From the NCBI GenBank assembly GCA_037953625.1, contig CM075652.1, positions 80,133,501-80,197,500 of the forward strand: a stretch of DNA of 64,000 bases. Reading direction: 5' to 3'. A program made the position numbers and the translations under genes. How positions within the stretch are numbered: position 1 is the first letter of the stretch; every line of letters starts with the position of its first letter. Positions 31,591 to 42,076 of the stretch are shown here, in pieces. Source of the DNA: Crotalaria pallida. Its lineage: Eukaryota; Streptophyta; Magnoliopsida; Fabales; Fabaceae. The notes under the pieces were generated by a model. The model worked only from the letters and a program-made list of their open reading frames with translations. It ran no database searches and was not told where the DNA came from.

Positions 31591-32953
31591 CAGTTAAAAA
31601 CTGAAAAATCACTTTTCAATCGAATACGAAAATCAATCAATCAACACGTAAGATCAGAGATTCAGCGGAAACAATTAACACCTATATTCTTATTGATTAC
31701 CTAGGTTATGAAAATGATTTTCCCCAACTTAATTTGAACAATTAAGATTCAATTCAATCAATTATGAAAAATCACTTTTTCTAGGTTTTCAACCAAGAAC
31801 ACAATGAAATGACAAGAATGTAAAGAGTAAGGGTTTAGAGATACGGCACAGTGATTTATCCTGGTTCACTTTCATCCATTTGAAAGCTACATCCAGTCCC
31901 CTCTTCAACCAAGAGAGATTCTCCACTATGAGGAATTAGAGTTCTCAAATTACAAGTAAATGCCTCACAAGACTCCCTTCTTGATAGCCTACAAAAGATA
32001 CCACACCCTTGCCTTGTAATCCTATTGATCTTCTCTCTAATCTAACCTCTACCCCTTGTTGATAATCCACACAACTAGTCTTCACTTGCTTGATGATAAT
32101 CCACACACCAAGGCTTCACTTTGCTTGATTCACAACCAAGACTTCTTCTTCAATTTGAATGAACTTTGCTTGATGATAATCGACACACCAAGTCTTCTTG
32201 TTTGTTGTAGATGGCTTGCCTCTTGCAAAGATTACAACACAATAGAAAACAAAATGACACTCCTATGAATCTCTTTCAATAGCTATGACAAATCAACATA
32301 AGAGATTCAAAGGTTCTTGATCAAAGAATGTGAAAATAGAAAGCTTTTGATCTTTGAAATTGAGAGAATAGAGTGGCTTGATTTCTTGTAAAACTTGTAT
32401 GAAAATGATTCTAGATAATCACAAAAGATTAGGAAAAGGTTTATGTAGAATCTCCAAAAGTTATGAGACTTGAAAACTGATTTTGAGAAGTGAAAAACAT
32501 ATTTTAAAAAACCAGTTCAGCAGTGTTTAATCGATTAGATCTTCACTTAATCGATTAGTAATCGATTAGATTTGTTCTTAATCGATTAAGCCCTGTAGAA
32601 ACTTGTTAGAAACTTGTTTTCTCAAAACTAAACATTTCCTTTCAAACCTTTAAGCCACCTATTGATTTTAGGTAAAGTGAAAACTCAAATTATGATTTAA
32701 TCATGACTATGATAGAGATTCACTACCCTCTATAGAACTCTACCCAAACTCATCAAATAAAAGACTAAGTCTAGAGAGGCAAATGATATTACAATAATAA
32801 AACACAAACTAGATCTTCATAAGTCTTCATGAGTTGGCTCTCTCTTCTTCCTTTGATGATTGTTGTTGCTTGTTGAGCTTGAACTTGATCAACACCTTTG
32901 TAGCTTGTTCAAAACCTTTTGTCATTATCAAAACATTCTCAATGGAACTTACA

Positions 32954-33187
32954 AACTCCCCCTTTTTGAAAATGACAAACATGTTTTGAAGTTGTTTGAA
33001 GTTGTTGATGCTTTAAATATTTGATCACTTGGTGAGACTCTTGCTCCCCCTTAATCAATGCAATTGACATTTGAAATCCACTTGATAGAAGCTTGATTCT
33101 CCCCCTATCTTTAACAACTTTGCTCAACCTACATAAAAACAATAAAAACAACCATTCTCCCAAAACATACCATTTCTCCCCCTTTGG
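32954..33187 (-). promoter_or_regulatory. Multiple polypurine tracts of B
   Basis: Minus strand A(n)GGGGGAG tracts at 32954-32967 (abutting the 3' LTR), 33043-33052, 33098-33107 and 33174-33187; a Sirevirus-type multiple-PPT region. Confidence 0.8.
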
Positions 33188-33289
33188 CATTATCAAAAAG
33201 TAATATAAACCAATTGAAATATAAAATACTAAGCCAAAGTAAGAAGAGTAACAATGATCATTTCTTCACATTCATTCCTTTTCAACATT

Positions 33290-33576
33290 GATACCAATTG
33301 AAAGATAAGAACCAAAAATAATCAATGATACCAATTGAAAAGCTAATTGTCACTAATTGACAAAAATATCACAAAAGCATGATAATCATATAATGATCAC
33401 TCAATGATACCAATTGAACTTTATAAAAAGTAATACCAATTGAGGACAATTCAATTATACCAATTGAGAAAAACTATAATTGATACCAAATAAGAATATT
33501 CAACAATATCACTTGTACCAATTTTTTTACCACTTTGTAGGTCATTCACTTGAGATGCAAATGTAATACCAATTGA
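33290..33576. repeat. Dispersed ATACCAATTGA array in B
   Basis: Six copies of ATACCAATTGA (33291, 33328, 33407, 33433, 33457 and 33566) plus partial ones, in non-coding sequence between gag and the 3' LTR. The identical text occurs at 35491-35501, where it spans the junction of PBS and 5' LTR. Confidence 0.85.
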
Positions 33577-33638
33577 AGATGCAAATGTATGAATAACACT
33601 TGTAAGCCCTTTGCTCTTCAATCATACCTACAAAACAA

Positions 33639-35426
33639 TCATGCTTTGCTTTTTGGTATCCAAACGATTTTGGATCCATTTTTGTTAGTTAAGGGAATCT
33701 CACCCTTCTTAACCCAAACAAACTTTCCTTTAGGTATACCATGCACTTTAATATAACACACATTTGAAGTATGTCCATGAGTACCACAATAGAAACATGT
33801 TGGTGCATTTGAGAAATCAACTTTAGAAAAATCAACAACATTTCTATGAGAATTACTCTTAGCATTAGTATAACCCAAACCAAACTTGTTTGAATTTCCT
33901 CTTTGAAAATTTAACAATGTGCACAATCTAATATCACCATTTGTGAAACTTGCAAGCTTATTTTTCAAAATAGCATTTTCATCTTTAAGCAACTTGCAAC
34001 TCTCACAATCAACCACAATATTCAATCTACTAGCACAATCACAAGAAGAACTAGCATAAATGAGATCAAGGGTTTCATTTTCAAGATTAAGCTCATCAAC
34101 TTGTTTTTGAAGTTCTAAAATCTCTTTTTGATGTTTCAAAATGAGCTTCTTTCTTTCAATGTTTTTCAAAGCTAGTTTTTCAAGTTGTTCATGCATTTCT
34201 TCATAAGCATTATATAACAATTCATATTTAGAAGAAATTTCGGATTTAGTATGACTTACATTGCTATCCTCGCTTTGTTCACTTGATTCATCATTTGAAC
34301 TTTCCTCTTCATTGACTTGAACAAGCAAGTTGAGATTAGCAACTTCTTCATCATCCGACGAACTACTCGATGTGCTTTTCTTCTCTTCTACATCACTATC
34401 CCAAACTATATATGCCCTTTTGTGTTTTGAATTTTTCTTGTCTTTCTCCTTCTTCTTGAGATACCTAGAGCATGAGTACTTGAGATGACCGGGTTTTCCA
34501 CATTCATGGCAAACTACACCTTCTTTTGATGTCTTGGTCTTGTAGTGTGGGGAATCCTTCTCTTTACCTTTGTCTTTGTTCAACCTTCCTTTTCTCCTTA
34601 GAAACTTGTCAAACTTCCTTAGTAAAAGTTTCATTTCTTTTTCATCAACATCCGAATCGGAATCTTCACTATCATCATCATCGGAACTCTCTTTCTTATT
34701 GTATGATCTATTAACTTTAAGAGCAAGTCCCTTTCTTCCATTGTTCTTATCCAACTCTTCATTGATACTTAAACGTCCAAGCTCCATTTCATGTTCTTGA
34801 AGCTTTCCGAAAAGTGTTGCTAGATCCATAGCATCCAAATTCTTAGATTCAACAATAGCCGTTACTTTTGGTTGCCAATTCCTGTCTAAACATCTCAACA
34901 CTTTGTTAGAAAGTTCACCTTGTAAGAAAGTCCTACCAAGAGCAAGTAAATGGTTAATAATATGAGTAAAACGCTTTTGCATATCATTAATAGATTCATT
35001 TGGAAGCATTTGAAACAATTCATAATCACGCATTAAAGCATTCAATCTAGCTCTCCTAACCTCACTAGTTCCTTCATGAGTCACTTGTAAAGTGTCCCAC
35101 ATTTCCTTAGCACTAGTACATTGAGAAACTCTAAAGAACTCATCATAAGATAAAGCGGAGGTAATGATATTATTTGCTTTATAATCATATTGAACTTTCT
35201 TTCTATCGTCATCCTTCCACTTATCCTCGGGGATTAAATGTACTACGCCTTCAACTAAACTAGAGGGGATATGAGGACCTTTTTCAACTACTTTCCAAAT
35301 TTCACTATCTATGGCTTGGATAAAGATTTTCATTCTAACTTTCCAATAAGCGTATCCCTCACCATTAAAGAGTGGAGGACGACTTATCGAAGCACCTTCA
35401 CCACCAAAGGGATTCATGGAACCCAT
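33639..35426 (-). CDS. gag: Sirevirus-type Gag of B, 595 aa
   Basis: Uninterrupted Gag frame starting about 70 bp from the 5' LTR. The copia Gag domain (residues about 20-215) has YAYWKVRMK, EMWDTLQVTHEGT and NHLLALGR. CCHC knuckles are at 306-319 (CHECGKPGHLKYSC) and 544-557 (CFYCGTHGHTSNVC), with Asp/Ser-rich stretches and a Glu/Lys-rich likely coiled coil between. It is close to the A Gag throughout the N-terminal domain, more diverged in the linker. B has no pol, so it would package its RNA with its own or related Gag and borrow the enzymes. Confidence 0.93.
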   Translation of the reverse strand: MGSMNPFGGEGASISRPPLFNGEGYAYWKVRMKIFIQAIDSEIWKVVEKGPHIPSSLVEGVVHLIPEDKWKDDDRKKVQYDYKANNIITSALSYDEFFRVSQCTSAKEMWDTLQVTHEGTSEVRRARLNALMRDYELFQMLPNESINDMQKRFTHIINHLLALGRTFLQGELSNKVLRCLDRNWQPKVTAIVESKNLDAMDLATLFGKLQEHEMELGRLSINEELDKNNGRKGLALKVNRSYNKKESSDDDDSEDSDSDVDEKEMKLLLRKFDKFLRRKGRLNKDKGKEKDSPHYKTKTSKEGVVCHECGKPGHLKYSCSRYLKKKEKDKKNSKHKRAYIVWDSDVEEKKSTSSSSSDDEEVANLNLLVQVNEEESSNDESSEQSEDSNVSHTKSEISSKYELLYNAYEEMHEQLEKLALKNIERKKLILKHQKEILELQKQVDELNLENETLDLIYASSSCDCASRLNIVVDCESCKLLKDENAILKNKLASFTNGDIRLCTLLNFQRGNSNKFGLGYTNAKSNSHRNVVDFSKVDFSNAPTCFYCGTHGHTSNVCYIKVHGIPKGKFVWVKKGEIPLTNKNGSKIVWIPKSKA

Positions 35427-35484
35427 TGCGATTTTCTTAAAGGATCTTTACGAAAAAGCTCTTATGCTCGTGTCTTTCGACCGA

Positions 35485-35497
35485 GCTCTGATACCAA
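35485..35497 (-). promoter_or_regulatory. Primer-binding site of B
   Basis: Minus strand TTGGTATCAGAGC next to the 5' LTR start at 35499; initiator tRNA-Met type. Confidence 0.92.
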
Positions 35498-37089
35498 TTG
35501 AGGAAACCGCAATTGGTGGTTGAAACAACTAAGGAACCCTAGGAGAAAACCTAGAAGGGGTTGAATAGATGTTTAAGAAACCTTGAAAGATTTTCGAACG
35601 AAATGAATCGAAACAATCAAAACGAATGATTTTTGCAAATTCTACAGCACTTAATCGATTAAGCTGAATTCTAATCGATTAAGACAGAAAGATCAAATTC
35701 TCTTAATCAATTAATAATCGATTATGACAGTTAAAAACTGAAAAATCACTTTTCAATCGAATATGAAAATCAATCAATCAACACGTAAGATCAGAGATTC
35801 AGCGGAAACAATTAACACCTATATTCTTATTGATTACCTAGGTTATGAAAATGATTTTCCCCAACTTAATTTGAACAATTAAGATTCAATTCAATCAATT
35901 ATGAAAAATCACTTTTTCTAGGTTTTCAACCAAGAACACAATGAAATGACAAGAATGTAAAGAGTAAGGGTTTAGAGATACGGCACAGTGATTTATCCTG
36001 GTTCACTTTCATCCACTTGAAAGCTACATCCAGTCCCCTCTTCAACCAAGAGAGATTCTTCACTATGAGGAATTAGAGTTCTCAAATTACAAGTAAATGC
36101 CTCACAAGAATCCCTTCTTGATAGCCTACAAAAGATACCACACCCTTGCCTTGTAATCCTATTGATCTTCTCTCTAATCTAACCTCTACCCCTTGTTGAT
36201 AATCCACACAACAAGTCTTCACTTGCTTGATGATAATCCACACACCAAGGCTTCACTTTTCTTGATTCACAACCAAGACTTCTTCTTCAATTTGAATGAA
36301 CTTTGCTTGATGATAATCGACACACCAAGTCTTCTTGTTTGTTGTAGATGGCTTGCCTCTTGCAAAGATTACAACACAATAGAAAACAAAATGACACTCC
36401 TATGAATCTCTTTCAATAGCTATGACAAATCAACATAAGAGATTCAAAGGTTCTTGATCAAAGAATGTGAAAATAGAAAGCTTTTGATCTTTGAAATTGA
36501 GAGAATAGAGTGGCTTGATTTCTTGTAAAACTTGTATGAAAATGATTCTAGATAATCACAAAGATTAGGAAAAGGTTTATGTAGAATCTCCAAAAGTTAT
36601 GAGACTTGAAAACTGATTTTGAGAAGTGAAAAACGTATTTTAAAAAACCAGTTCAACAGTGTTTAATCGATTAGATCTTCACTTAATCGATTAGTAATCG
36701 ATTAGATTTGTTCTTAATCGATTAAGCCCTGTAGAAACTTGTTAGAAACTTGTTTTATCAAAACTAAACCTTTCCTTTCAAACCTTTAAGCCACCTATTG
36801 ATTTTAGGCAAAGTGAAAACTCAAATTATGATTTAATCATGACTATGATAGAGATTCACTACCCTCTATAGAACTCTACCCAAACTCATCAAATAAAAGA
36901 CTAAGTCTCGATAGGCAAATGATATTACAATAATAAAACACAAACTAGATCTTCATAAGTCTTCATGAGTTGGCTCTCTCTTCTTCCTTTGATGATTGTT
37001 GTTGCTTGTTGAGCTTGAACTTGATCAACACCTTTGTAGCTTGTTCAAAACCTTTTGTCATTATCAAAACATTCTCAATGGAACTTACA

Positions 37090-37136
37090 AGGACAAGATG
37101 AAGGAATCTTATCCGCAATTATTTCAGGACAGCTGA
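37090..37136 (+). pseudogene. pol: End of G chromodomain after insertion B
   Basis: After the duplicated AGGAC the frame reads DKMKESYPQLFQDS and stops at TGA 37134-37136. It is the C-terminal tail of the chromodomain interrupted at 31359. Confidence 0.92.
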
Positions 37137-37157
37137 ATTTCGAGGACAAAATTTTGG

Positions 37158-37172
37158 TAAGTGGGAGACGAT
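37158..37172 (+). promoter_or_regulatory. Polypurine tract of G
   Basis: GTAAGTGGGAGACGAT before LTR start TGTAACATCC at 37173, preceded by TTTCGAGGACAAAATTT. Confidence 0.8.
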
Positions 37173-37344
37173 TGTAACATCCTCAATTTAAATTTTATAA
37201 TAATTGTGTATTATGCAAGTGATTATGTGGATTGTCAAGTTTAGGGAGAGTTTATGAGTAGTAAATCAAGCTTGAAAGAGTTTAGGAGCCTAAGGAAATG
37301 AATTGGAGTTAGAAAAACCATCAAATAAGACTTTTCAGTGAAGT

Positions 37345-37575
37345 AATCGATTACTCTGTAGGGCAGTAATCGATTACAAGGCCTCTGGTGAAAACACATA
37401 AATGTTACAGCATTTTTAATCGATTACCTCATCTGAACTAATCGATTACCTTGAGTTTTTGTGAAGTAATTGATTACTTTTCAGTGCAGTAATTGATTAC
37501 TTGTCCTTTGCTGAATGTACTAAGAAATGTTGCATTGAAGGGTAATCAATTACTTTTGGGCTAAGTAATCGACTA
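37345..37575. repeat. AATCGATT octamer array in LTR G
   Basis: Eight sites in GTAATCGATTAC-like context. Four are intact and four carry one substitution; three of these are CpG transitions (AATTGATT twice, AATCAATT once) and one is AATCGACT. Confidence 0.9.
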
Positions 37576-39162
37576 CCACTAGTGTCAGTACAAAAAAAAA
37601 GAGAAATAAAGTGTACGAGATGCACTTTTAAACCACACAAATGGAATCTTCTTTTGGAGTTTTAATTCATAGCTACACATTCTTTTCCAACAAAAATAAA
37701 ACAAAACACTCACACTCACTCTTAATTCATTCTCATTTCATCATCAACTCATCCTCTTCATTTCCTCTCTCTCTCTCTCATACGAGTTCTCCCTCCATTC
37801 TACCAAGGTCAAGATCATTTTCTTCTTCCTCTTCAAGGCCATCAATAATCATCAAGCTTAAGAGGTAAATCACACTTCTCTTTCTTTTCCCTTGTTATTC
37901 ATACAAAAAATTTTCTCCCTTCCCACCTCTTGATGAAATTCGAATTCCCCTTCTTGTTTATGCCACAAATCACCTCATCATTTTCCTTTCTATGGCTTAG
38001 GGAAAGTCATCATCACTCTCTTCCCTCTCTTTCTATTGGAGCATCTTGGTGGTGGTGATTGGAGCTAGGGCTTGGAAGGTTTATTCTTACCTCTACTTGG
38101 TTGAGGTAAGGGGGTGGGTATTGGCTTGTCCTAGGGAAGAGATTCTAATTAGTTCATAAGAGCTTGCTAGGATTTATATGTTTATTTTGGTGTTATTAAA
38201 TCCCTAAGCTAGTGAAGGAATATAATATTTTGATTTAGGTAAAGAGATAAAAAGTAAACTTTGAGAATGCATAGAAATTGGTATGTATTGATGCTAAATG
38301 TGCTTGATGCTAAATGTTTGCCATGTAGGTGTATACTTGATGATGTGAGTTCTTGAATGCAACATGAAATTATGTGTATGCTTGGAAATTCTGTCTTTAT
38401 GTTTATGATTTGAATTGATATAGACCAATGATTAGGTGAATGATGGATAGTCTGAATGTAACTAAATTTGAATTATAAAAGTGATTAAGTTGCAGCTATG
38501 ATTGATCCTTGGGACACACTGACCCATTAGGTGCCCTGTTAGGTGACAAGTTACCCATTAGGTCCAAATGACACATCCAGGTGAAAATGACCTATTAGGC
38601 CCCGTAAATTACCCATTAGGCGGGTGTACCCAATGGATCAATCATGTTGCACAAATAATAAAGAAGTATAAAAGAGAAAGAGCACAACTGGAAGTAAAAG
38701 AGTAAAATTATGTTTTAGTCCTAACGGGTGTCAATCGTGGCCTATAAGTGGAAATGACCTGGATTGGGTGAAAATTGTTCCTAATGGGTGAGAAATGACC
38801 TAACAGGTGCGTTAATTCCTAATGGTAATGTAAAAGATGAAAATGATGTAAAAGATGAAATTGATGTAAAAGATGAAAATAATGTGAAAGATGAAAAGAT
38901 GTGAGAAATGAAAAGAGATGAAAGAGAAATAAATGATGGTAACTGAACTATTTAAGCAAGTGGTAATGAATTGCTAATATGTGATTGCATGATGTGTATG
39001 GGAGCTATGAATGCTATTTGATATTTATGATAGTTGTGCTTGGCTTAGTGGGTAATTATGTCTAATGAGAAACTGCTTTCCTATTTCATGTGCAATGCTC
39101 ACTCGCTTACTATTTTTACAGGTACAAAGATTGAGCTTGTACAACCCCGGCCGAGCAGGTGC

Positions 39163-39183
39163 ACTCTCCCTCCCAGGGAGAGT
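39163..39183 (+). repeat. Hairpin after the acceptor of LTR G
   Basis: ACTCTCCCT-CCC-AGGGAGAGT, a perfect nine-base stem about 40 nt beyond the acceptor. The D LTRs have the same stem (42014-42034 and 49334-49354). Confidence 0.85.
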
Positions 39184-40043
39184 AGATAGTAGTTGTTTTT
39201 GGGGTTTTGTATAGTCCTGGTTATTTTGGTATATGGTATTGTTGTTTTTGAAAGTGGATTGTAAAGCTTTATTTTCTCGGGTCATCCAGGACACTTCCTA
39301 TGGGTAGGAAGTATATTATTTTTGGGAAAACTTTTATAGTTCCACAACTTGTTCATTTGCTACTATCTGTAACACTCCTTGTTTATCATTTTACTTTATA
39401 AGAAAAGTAAGAAGTTTATGATTACTTGGACTTGTTATTGTTGGAAAAAGATCTGAAAATAACAATTTTCCCTTCCCTTGAAAATTCATTTTCACAAATA
39501 CTTGATTAATAATGAAGTTGACTAATAAAATCAGAGTTTGCGGAAACATAGTAAAATAATTGTATTATACTCCCAAAATATATCGAGTGTAACAAGTCCA
39601 CGGGTACCAAATAAGTATTATTATGAAACTAAATTCCTCTTATGATACCTCTTTCCAAAATATGTATCATATAAACTCTATTAAAAATAGAAATGTTATA
39701 GAGCCGGTCACTAGTCCTTTGTCCAAACATCCATCTGGTCGGATCCTCGATATCTGCACAAGGGGTTCCCAACCCACACTTTCTACACTCTGCATGCACC
39801 TAAGGGACATCTCCCTTCACTGACTTTTGTGCAAGCTAGATATACGATCAACACCTAATAAGGGCATGGGGAGTAAGTATACACTTATACATAATCAATA
39901 AAGACTAAAATACAAACACAAGTATGTCATGGACAGACAATAATGCAAGTACACATGGACACACCAATTTTCAACATTATATCTCTTATAATGCAGGTGG
40001 CATGATACATGATTTCTATCCACAACTGAGGCCTCCACTATAA

Positions 40044-40428
40044 GTCCATCTTGGACGTCCATCCAATACACCAGTGTGTTCCCGGAACACTACCATACGT
40101 TCCTAGAATGATGGCAAACCATACTTGGATATACAAGCATCACTCCCAGAGTGTGCATCACGTTCCCAGAACGCATAGCAAACCATACTTGGAAAAATAA
40201 ACATCACTCCCAGAGTGTGTATCACGTTCCCATAACGTATAAAAACCATGTCCCAGACACTGGCCACATTCCCAAAATGTGTCATCAAGTAGGTTGCACA
40301 TCAATGTGTTCCCAGAACACATCAAAGAAACCAGGTCCCAGACACTGGCCACATTCCCAGAATGTGTCATCAAGTAGGTTACAAATTTGGTACTCACGGA
40401 GTACCCTCCTCATATTCCCAGAATATGA
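40044..40428 (-). repeat. Array of 14 arm-diverse hairpins in E2
   Basis: Fourteen short inverted repeats in 385 bp, nearly all of the form arm-CC(A/G)-complementary arm (plus strand). Examples: GTGTTC/GAACAC (40076), CACTC/GAGTG (40141 and 40205), CGTTC/GAACG (40161), ACGTT/AACGT (40224), ATGTGTTC/GAACACAT (40304), CACATTC/GAATGTG (40350), GGTACTC/GAGTACC (40389), TCATATTC/GAATATGA (40410). The centre is constant while arms differ between units yet stay complementary. E1 has the equivalent array at 61078-61335. Confidence 0.9.
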
Positions 40429-40697
40429 TAATCGTTTCCTACCAACCCATCTTCCATTATCTATGCATGAATGCACAATCATTGAGGTTGGTTTTTATCT
40501 TTAATTAATTATTGTGATTTAGAAATATCTCAATTTCTCTTTTGAATGATTAATTTGAGGTATAACCTTTGGCACCAAAATTCATCCATGAATTTACTTA
40601 AAAACATGCCATTAAACTTGGATTGGGAAATCTCAACCAATGGTATCAAACTTTTCATTAAAAGACTTAACTTTTATTTTTTCCAATTTCAGGTACT

Positions 40698-41105
40698 AAC
40701 CGGTTACAGTCTCAGGCTAACCAGTTATAATTACAGACCTGAACTGGTTAACCATTGCAATTCAGAAAACCCCTTTTTCTTGAATTCTCTACCCAATCCA
40801 TAACAAGTTTTCAACATTGTTTTATACCTCAAATTTCACTGATTTCATCATTCAAAGTCTAAATCACAATCCATTCCCAATGGAGCATAATTTCCTCTTG
40901 AAATTATCTCAAATCATTAAGGTATTAACTCCTCAATAGCAATCTGAAACTAACAGCAATTATCAACATATTTTCAGATTGAATTCAAGTGAAATTAGAG
41001 TATAGATTTGAGTAAAAATGGTAAGAATACAGGACCAATTTCAGAAATTCATTCTCTCTGAAATTTCACAGTATCTAACCGGTTACAAATATCGAATAAC
41101 CGGTT
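40698..41105. repeat. AACCGGTT octamers in E2
   Basis: Intact AACCGGTT at 40698, 41077 and 41098. Decayed sites AACCAGTT (about 40719) and AACTGGTT (about 40742) are CpG transitions. Two more intact sites at 52164 and 52184 lie on the upstream side of the TATA box. Confidence 0.9.
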
Positions 41106-42013
41106 AGATTATGTAGTCTGTACACTGAAAAATGAGGTTTTACATACCATTCTTTTTAATACTCAAATCTAACCAATTTCAACACTCAATAGAGTTCACA
41201 TACCTTAATTTAAACATGTTCAACCATAGGAACATATTTCATTTGCATGCATTCAACTTAGAGTATTAAATTGCATAAAAACCCACATAAACACAATTTA
41301 ATACCACACAGCTCATGAAAAGCACTTAGATCATGATTCAAGCATCAAAATCACTTGCATGCATCAAACCAAAACTGCTCAAAACATAATTGAGCTATAA
41401 ATTGGCCTCCAAGCCTCTTTGACCTTTACACATAATGCCCTTTTGAGTCCTTGTTGACTCAAATCCTAAAACACTTGATTTTACTCTCAATCTAGTATAA
41501 GGTAAATTTCTCCCTTACCTCTAAATCATGCTTGATCCAAAACATTGCAGAGAGAAAGGCTCCAACACAGATTTCCACCAAATCCACTACATGCAGATAA
41601 AGTTGGACAGGGTACCAAAACCAGGGAAATTAACATGCAAAACCAAATTAAGAATTGGGGAAAATGGTCAAATTGAATTCTCTGCAACATGCACTAGAGG
41701 TATGAACTGTAACACCCTATATAATAATTACCCTCAATTACCCCAAAATTAGGATTTAAACTTTCTTTTTTAAAAATGAATATGATATTTCCTTTCATTA
41801 ATAACAAGAACATCAGAGTTAATAAAGCGGAAGATTTAAATGCATCAAATACATAAAGTATGAGTTTAGGTACACTCAGTTCGACCAATTAAAATTACAA
41901 AACATTGTTTTAGCTCGGCCCAACTGGGTAATCCGAGGTCAAAAATACAAAAGAGTGTTTTAGCTCGGCCCAACTGGCCGAGACCCAACAAATTCTCCTA
42001 CTCTAAATAACTT

Positions 42014-42034
42014 ACTCTCCCTGTGAGGGAGAGT
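42014..42034 (-). repeat. Hairpin after the acceptor, left LTR of D
   Basis: ACTCTCCCT/AGGGAGAGT stem of nine with a 3-nt loop, same as at 49334-49354 and in G. Confidence 0.85.
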
Positions 42035-42076
42035 GATCCTGCTCGGTCGGAGACTGCGTCTGCTCGGGCTCAGTAC

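Larger units (their letters stand above)
31360..37089 (-). mobile_element. Copia element B: Sirevirus-like, gag only
   Basis: Complete 5,730-bp element with LTRs 31360-32953 (1,594 bp) and 35499-37089 (1,591 bp) and duplication AGGAC at 31355-31359 and 37090-37094. The internal region is only 2,545 bp: PBS, gag, a non-coding stretch and four polypurine tracts. No protease, RT or integrase remnant is seen. This fits the terminal-repeat-with-Gag class of non-autonomous elements. LTRs differ at about 1% by eye, several differences being CpG transitions within octamers. Confidence 0.92.

Noticed and set aside
40044..40428. CRISPR array
   Set aside because: Units are self-complementary and variable, not identical repeats with unique spacers, and this is eukaryotic retroelement DNA.
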